A DNA stretch of 64,000 nucleotides from Otis tarda (Eukaryota; Chordata; Aves; Otidiformes; Otididae): assembly GCA_026413225.1 (NCBI GenBank), contig CM048576.1, positions 3,976,501-4,040,500 of the forward strand, written 5' to 3'. Under the pieces are notes generated by a model. That model did not search any database. It worked only from the letters and a program-made list of their open reading frames with translations, and was not told the origin of the DNA. Both the position numbers and the translations under genes were made by a program. Below, piece by piece: positions 59,908 through 64,000 of the stretch. Every line of letters starts with the position of its first letter. The first letter of the stretch is position 1.

Positions 59908-62900
59908 CTGGAGAGATAAACAGCAAAATAAGGGAATTTACAGGGCAAATTACTGTACGTACCCACCATATGGCTCCGGTGACTGACAACCATCAAGCTG
60001 GCCCTGGAAGAAGTGTTTATGAATGCTCCATTACCTTTACAACGCACTCTCCACAACGGGCTGGCAGAGAGATTAACCTGCTGGTTGCACGGCCTCCGAC
60101 ACACCCCCACCTGCACAACAATGCCAAAAACCTGTTCCTGCTCGTGGTGGGCGCTGCCTTCCCACGTGTCCTCCCCGCAGCCACGGCAAAGCCCCGCACT
60201 AGGAGAAAGCCGTGCGGTAGGGAGCTACCTGGGGCTTGTGGCAGCCAAGCAGCCTTCTCTGCCTTGTCTTCAGACGCCACTAAGATGGGTCCATCTTACT
60301 CAGCAGCCCCACACAGCCAAATCTGCAAGCTCGTCCCTCCCAGCACACTGCAGCTAGGAGCTTCTGCTGTCTCTCACACTAAGGCATGGCAGCTAGGTCA
60401 TGGCCACCAGATGGGGACTTGGCTGTTACTCTCAGCCTGGTGCATTTTGGCGGCCTCCTTCACCTCCTCATTTCTCTAGAGGTCAACTCCTAAGTGGGAC
60501 AGGGCACATGGGTGCTTCACGGGAGGCTGCCGGAAAGGCAACGCTATAGCCGGGGTTTGGTTCAGCTGCACCATCCCACAGTGAGACTCAACCACCGGCA
60601 TCCACTGCAGGGATGCAGTGCTGCAAGCTTTGATGATGCTATGCTTTTCACACGGGCACTGTGTGTAACAGACGTAGCTCAGAAGGACCCCAGGAAGTGC
60701 TGAAGTCTCATGATTTCACAGAGACAGCCCAGAAATGGGGAGATGGGGTTCCTGCCTCCAACTCCTGTCCTGCCTTATGCTGCCTCTGTAACTTTGAACA
60801 AAGCTTTCGCCTGCCTGAAACCAAGCAAAACCTCCTGCGAATGACACTGACATTAGTTAAAGGCTGGTATAGGCGACTGTGAGTTCCTCAGAGGGAAAAG
60901 CCACTTCACAGGCAGTATCACAGCATTGCAGCTTCCCTTGCAATCACCAGAGCAGCAACACTGACGTGGGGCAGACACCTTCCAGCCCTGACCAACATCT
61001 CCACCTCAGCAGCAAGTGACGAAATGAAGCCACGTTCTCAGCAGTGCTGCACCGTGACTCATCTCCTCTATCTGCTATAACGGATGCCAACTACTATGAT
61101 TAAGTACCTCCAAATCCTTTGATTCAGGCTCATCACACCAAACAGCTCCATGGACAGCCTAATTCACCCATCCAAGCATCCGTGTCACTGCAGCAACCCT
61201 GATTCCCACTGCGGGTGGCAGGGACCAGTCCCCCAGCGCTTGGGAGGGCCTTGTGACTCAGCTGTGACGCAATGCAACCAGCCGCTGCCTTCAGCCAGGG
61301 GGAGGAATATTCAATAAAACCTAATTTTAACTTCAAGAGTCTAATCTCCCTCCCTCAGAGCTCTGGGCAGGGAGATCAGCACCTCCAGCAGCTCATTCAG
61401 AGCACGCAAAGTAGGCTCCCGCTCTCCTACGCTCCCTAAAAGAGCCTCTGTTTTCTCTCATGGGTAAACTGGCAGGGCAGCTGAGGGAGTCCAGCAGCCT
61501 CTGAGATCCCTTCTCTCTCCTTTTTCTCCTGCAAAGCATCTCTGCCCCCATCAGCTGCCAGCCCTCCACATGCTGAATCTCTGGCCGCAGCCTAAGTCCT
61601 CTGACACCACTGAAGCGAGCTGCTGCAGCCCTGAGAGTTAGCGGGTGACTCCAATGTGCACGGGTGTCTTCACAGTTCCTCTGTAGCCATGGTGCCAAAG
61701 CAAATCCTTTCCCAATTCGACACGAGCTGTCTCGGGCTCTGTCGGTCTAAGGCAGGTTATCCTTTCACTGTGCCACAGTTGTCAGGGTGGTAGGAACAAA
61801 TTGATTTCTCTTCCGTCAAAGACTAATCTTATTATGTTCAAAGAGGTGGGTGGAAAGCGACGTGGAGCTACTGGCCAGGCCAGGAAATGAATGGGAGGCA
61901 CGCTGATTTACACCACTCTAGGATTGACTCCATGCACTCAGTTGCTTTTCTTGGCAGTGCTTTGCCTCTGGCATGACTGATGGTTCCAGGACTTCAGAGT
62001 CACTTCCCAGCTTGTACATCTGAGCCAAACGCGACCCAACACTGCAGCCATGCTGCTACGCTGTCGGCAGACTCAACCGCTCTGGATGTTGAGGAAAGGG
62101 TCAACTTCATCTCGTCTCCTGGCTGTCGGCACTAGTCCAGCCCAAGCTACTGACAAGCCATTATGGAAGTGGCCATCTGCAAGCAAGGAGTTCCAAAATC
62201 CAGTCTCTTCATCTCTAGGCACGAGGAGCAATGGGAAGTGCAAACAGGACAGCTTACGCTCGATGGCTCTGCAGAAGGAGAGCAGGCAGGGAAAGTAAAG
62301 GACAGTCACATGCGTGCCTGCTCTCCTCCCTGGCTGGAGCCAGGGCACCAGGATGCAGCAGTGCAGGCAGAGCCTGCCGAGTCCCCAGGGCCAGCGAGGG
62401 GGTGTCTTGTTTACTTCGCGGATAACACAACAGGAATTACTCCTCCGAGCTGTCAGCCCAGCCCCTTCACCACCATCAATAATGCTCTGCTAAAAGCACC
62501 TGTCACAGCAAGGCCCTCTGAATGTGTTGGAAGCATTAACTCCCGGAGGCTCCCCACCAACAGTAGAGGGGGGTTAATACTTGACATTCGGGGAGGTGGA
62601 GGCACAGTGATGGTGTCTCAGAGCAGGCTAAGAGCAGATCTCGGGCATCCTGCTCTCTTGACAGCTTGTTGCGGCTTAACTACCATCAAGCTCATAGCAT
62701 CACGGTGACACTCTAATGTAGGACTCATCTCTGGGAGCAACAGTCGCAAACCGGGAGATTTACCATGTACTTCATGGACAGGGAGCCCTTGAAGCGCAGC
62801 TTTAACCGGCCTGTGCAGGGTCTGCATCGGGGTGATGGGATGGATTTATCCCGGCTGTATTCCCCAACTCTGCACAGAGGTGCTTGCCTCTTGCTGTGAT

Positions 62901-64000
62901 TGCTAAACAACAGACCCTCTGCAGCAATTGCCTCTCTGAGCGAGCGATCAGTCATAAACATTGCCTAATTTTTTTTCCTCCCAGATTTCACAACCAGAGA
63001 TTAGTGACAGATTAACTTTAATTTTAACAGCCCTCACTGTTCTCAAATTTGTCCCTCCCCTGCTGGCATACTGAGACTAATTGACTGCCTCCTCCTCTGA
63101 CAGCACAGTGGGTTTGACCTTGCTTTTAACACAGCGCCAAAGCCAAACGCTCCCATGTGCCGGGGTGCTTCCACCCCATCCTGGCTTCTTCCAGCTTGCC
63201 ACTGTCCCCCTCGCAGTAGGATAAAGCCACTAATTGACTCCTCACGCTGTTCGCTGTTCCCGAAGGGTAATGTGTCAGAAGGTGTCTGGGAGCGTCAGAT
63301 CTTTCCCCCTCTTGCAAGATGGATGTCAAGGTGATTTTAATCATCTCTATCTACATATAAAGAGCCTCTGAAAAACAGAAAACAAATTCATCTGCAAAAT
63401 GTGTTATAAAATGACCAAATGCTCTACACGGACATGGATAAGATGATCCTGTTGTTAAGGCTCTGGATTAGGACTTAAGAGTTTTTAGGACTCAGGATTT
63501 TTTAGTAATGGATACGATTGGTCTGTATAAATACAGCAGGTGGAGGAGGTCCACAGCAAAGCGGTAGAACAGCTTTTTAAGCTAAAATGATAGTGTTGGC
63601 ACAAAAATAAATAGACATAAACCAGCCAGAAATAAACAGGCTGAAAATTAGAAGAGAGTTTCTAATGATGAGGGGAGCTGACGTGACGGCATACCTCTCC
63701 CAGAAGGGCAGCGAGAGCAGCACAACCACTTGGCTGCACGCTGGAGCTGGATACCTTCGCGGGAGGGATTACACAACGTGGTGGCAGCGGACAGCCCGTG
63801 GCCCGGATGGAGAAAGTTCCCTTCATGCTCTCATGCCATACGGCCTCACTGCAGACCCCGCAACGTCATCTCAACACCTCCCGGCACCTCCCAGCGCTCA
63901 GCCCTCTGCTGCAAGGAGAGCAAGCGCCCCTCTGCCCGTCCCGCCTGCAAGCATCTCGAGGCAGGAGGTCTGTCTTCTCACACATCCGTGGTATGGGCAG
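59908..64000 (-). other. GRIK4: GRIK4 intron (partial)
   Basis: At least 4.1 kb upstream of the last amino-terminal-domain exon. I looked for the expected preceding peptide (SKGQRSNYALKILQ) on the minus strand and did not find it, so the next exon is past the right edge. A CR1 fragment lies at about 63.52-63.72 kb. Confidence 0.75.
63515..63720 (+). repeat. CR1 LINE 3' fragment, old family
   Basis: tctgtataaatacagcaggt, aaaatgatagtgttggcaca, aataaatagacataaaccag and ctgaaaattagaagagagtt follow the sense order of an old CR1 3' region (gacaatgttggcacaagaac, aaatgggtataaactggcca, ggaaattagaagaaggtttc). No open frame remains. It is antisense to GRIK4. Confidence 0.65.

Noticed and set aside
62755-62830. 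Minus-strand peptide RLKLRFKGSLSMKYM followed by gtaaat, a possible GRIK4 exon
   Set aside because: It looks superficially like the amino-terminal-domain segment GTSLMNYLRMV, but neither the flanking residues nor an acceptor in frame supports it. The expected next peptide is also absent.
63521-63533. TATA-like gtataaatacag as a promoter
   Set aside because: It falls inside the CR1 fragment, and no initiator, CpG island or downstream exon is visible.

Overview
This window is vertebrate nuclear DNA, almost certainly from a bird. It holds parts of two large intron-containing genes, both on the minus strand, TBCEL and GRIK4. In human they are neighbours in the same relative orientation (GRIK4-TBCEL on 11q23), so this is a conserved two-gene block that in birds lies on a microchromosome. 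The repeats fit a bird: degraded CR1 LINE 3' ends, a solo ERVL-type LTR of a kind common in many modern birds, and very old MIR/CORE-SINE-like relics. There is no bacterial-style operon, CRISPR array, tRNA or rRNA gene.

Layout, left to right. 1-19.3 kb: TBCEL (tubulin folding cofactor E-like). Its CpG-island promoter lies at about 18.84-19.51 kb. The start codon is in the exon at 15.3-15.4 kb, and further coding exons lie at 12.9, 9.6, 8.4, 5.4 and 4.9 kb. The last coding part (ubiquitin-like domain, about 106 residues) lies beyond the left edge. 19.5-29.9 kb: intergenic, no recognisable gene, a few old repeats. 29.9-64 kb: GRIK4 (kainate receptor subunit GluK4/KA1). Ten coding exons from 59.9 kb down to the stop at 31.3 kb encode the end of the amino-terminal domain, the whole ligand-binding domain, M1, the pore loop, M3, M4 and the cytoplasmic tail (571 residues). 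A 3'UTR of about 1.4 kb follows. The first half of the protein lies beyond the right edge.

All exon ends were set by reading GT-AG junctions on the minus strand and checking that exon lengths and phases join into one frame. They do so without a break in both genes. The two products do not work together biochemically. TBCEL is a cytosolic regulator of tubulin stability and GluK4 is a neuronal ion-channel subunit.

I see no new gene system. The more interesting signals are regulatory or structural: three TGACG cores spaced exactly 22 bp apart, and an inverted pair of CACGTG boxes, in the TBCEL promoter; UGCAUG (RBFOX-type) motifs just downstream of two GRIK4 exons; a 13-bp inverted repeat in a GRIK4 intron; and a Gly-to-Trp change in the GluK4 ligand-binding domain.
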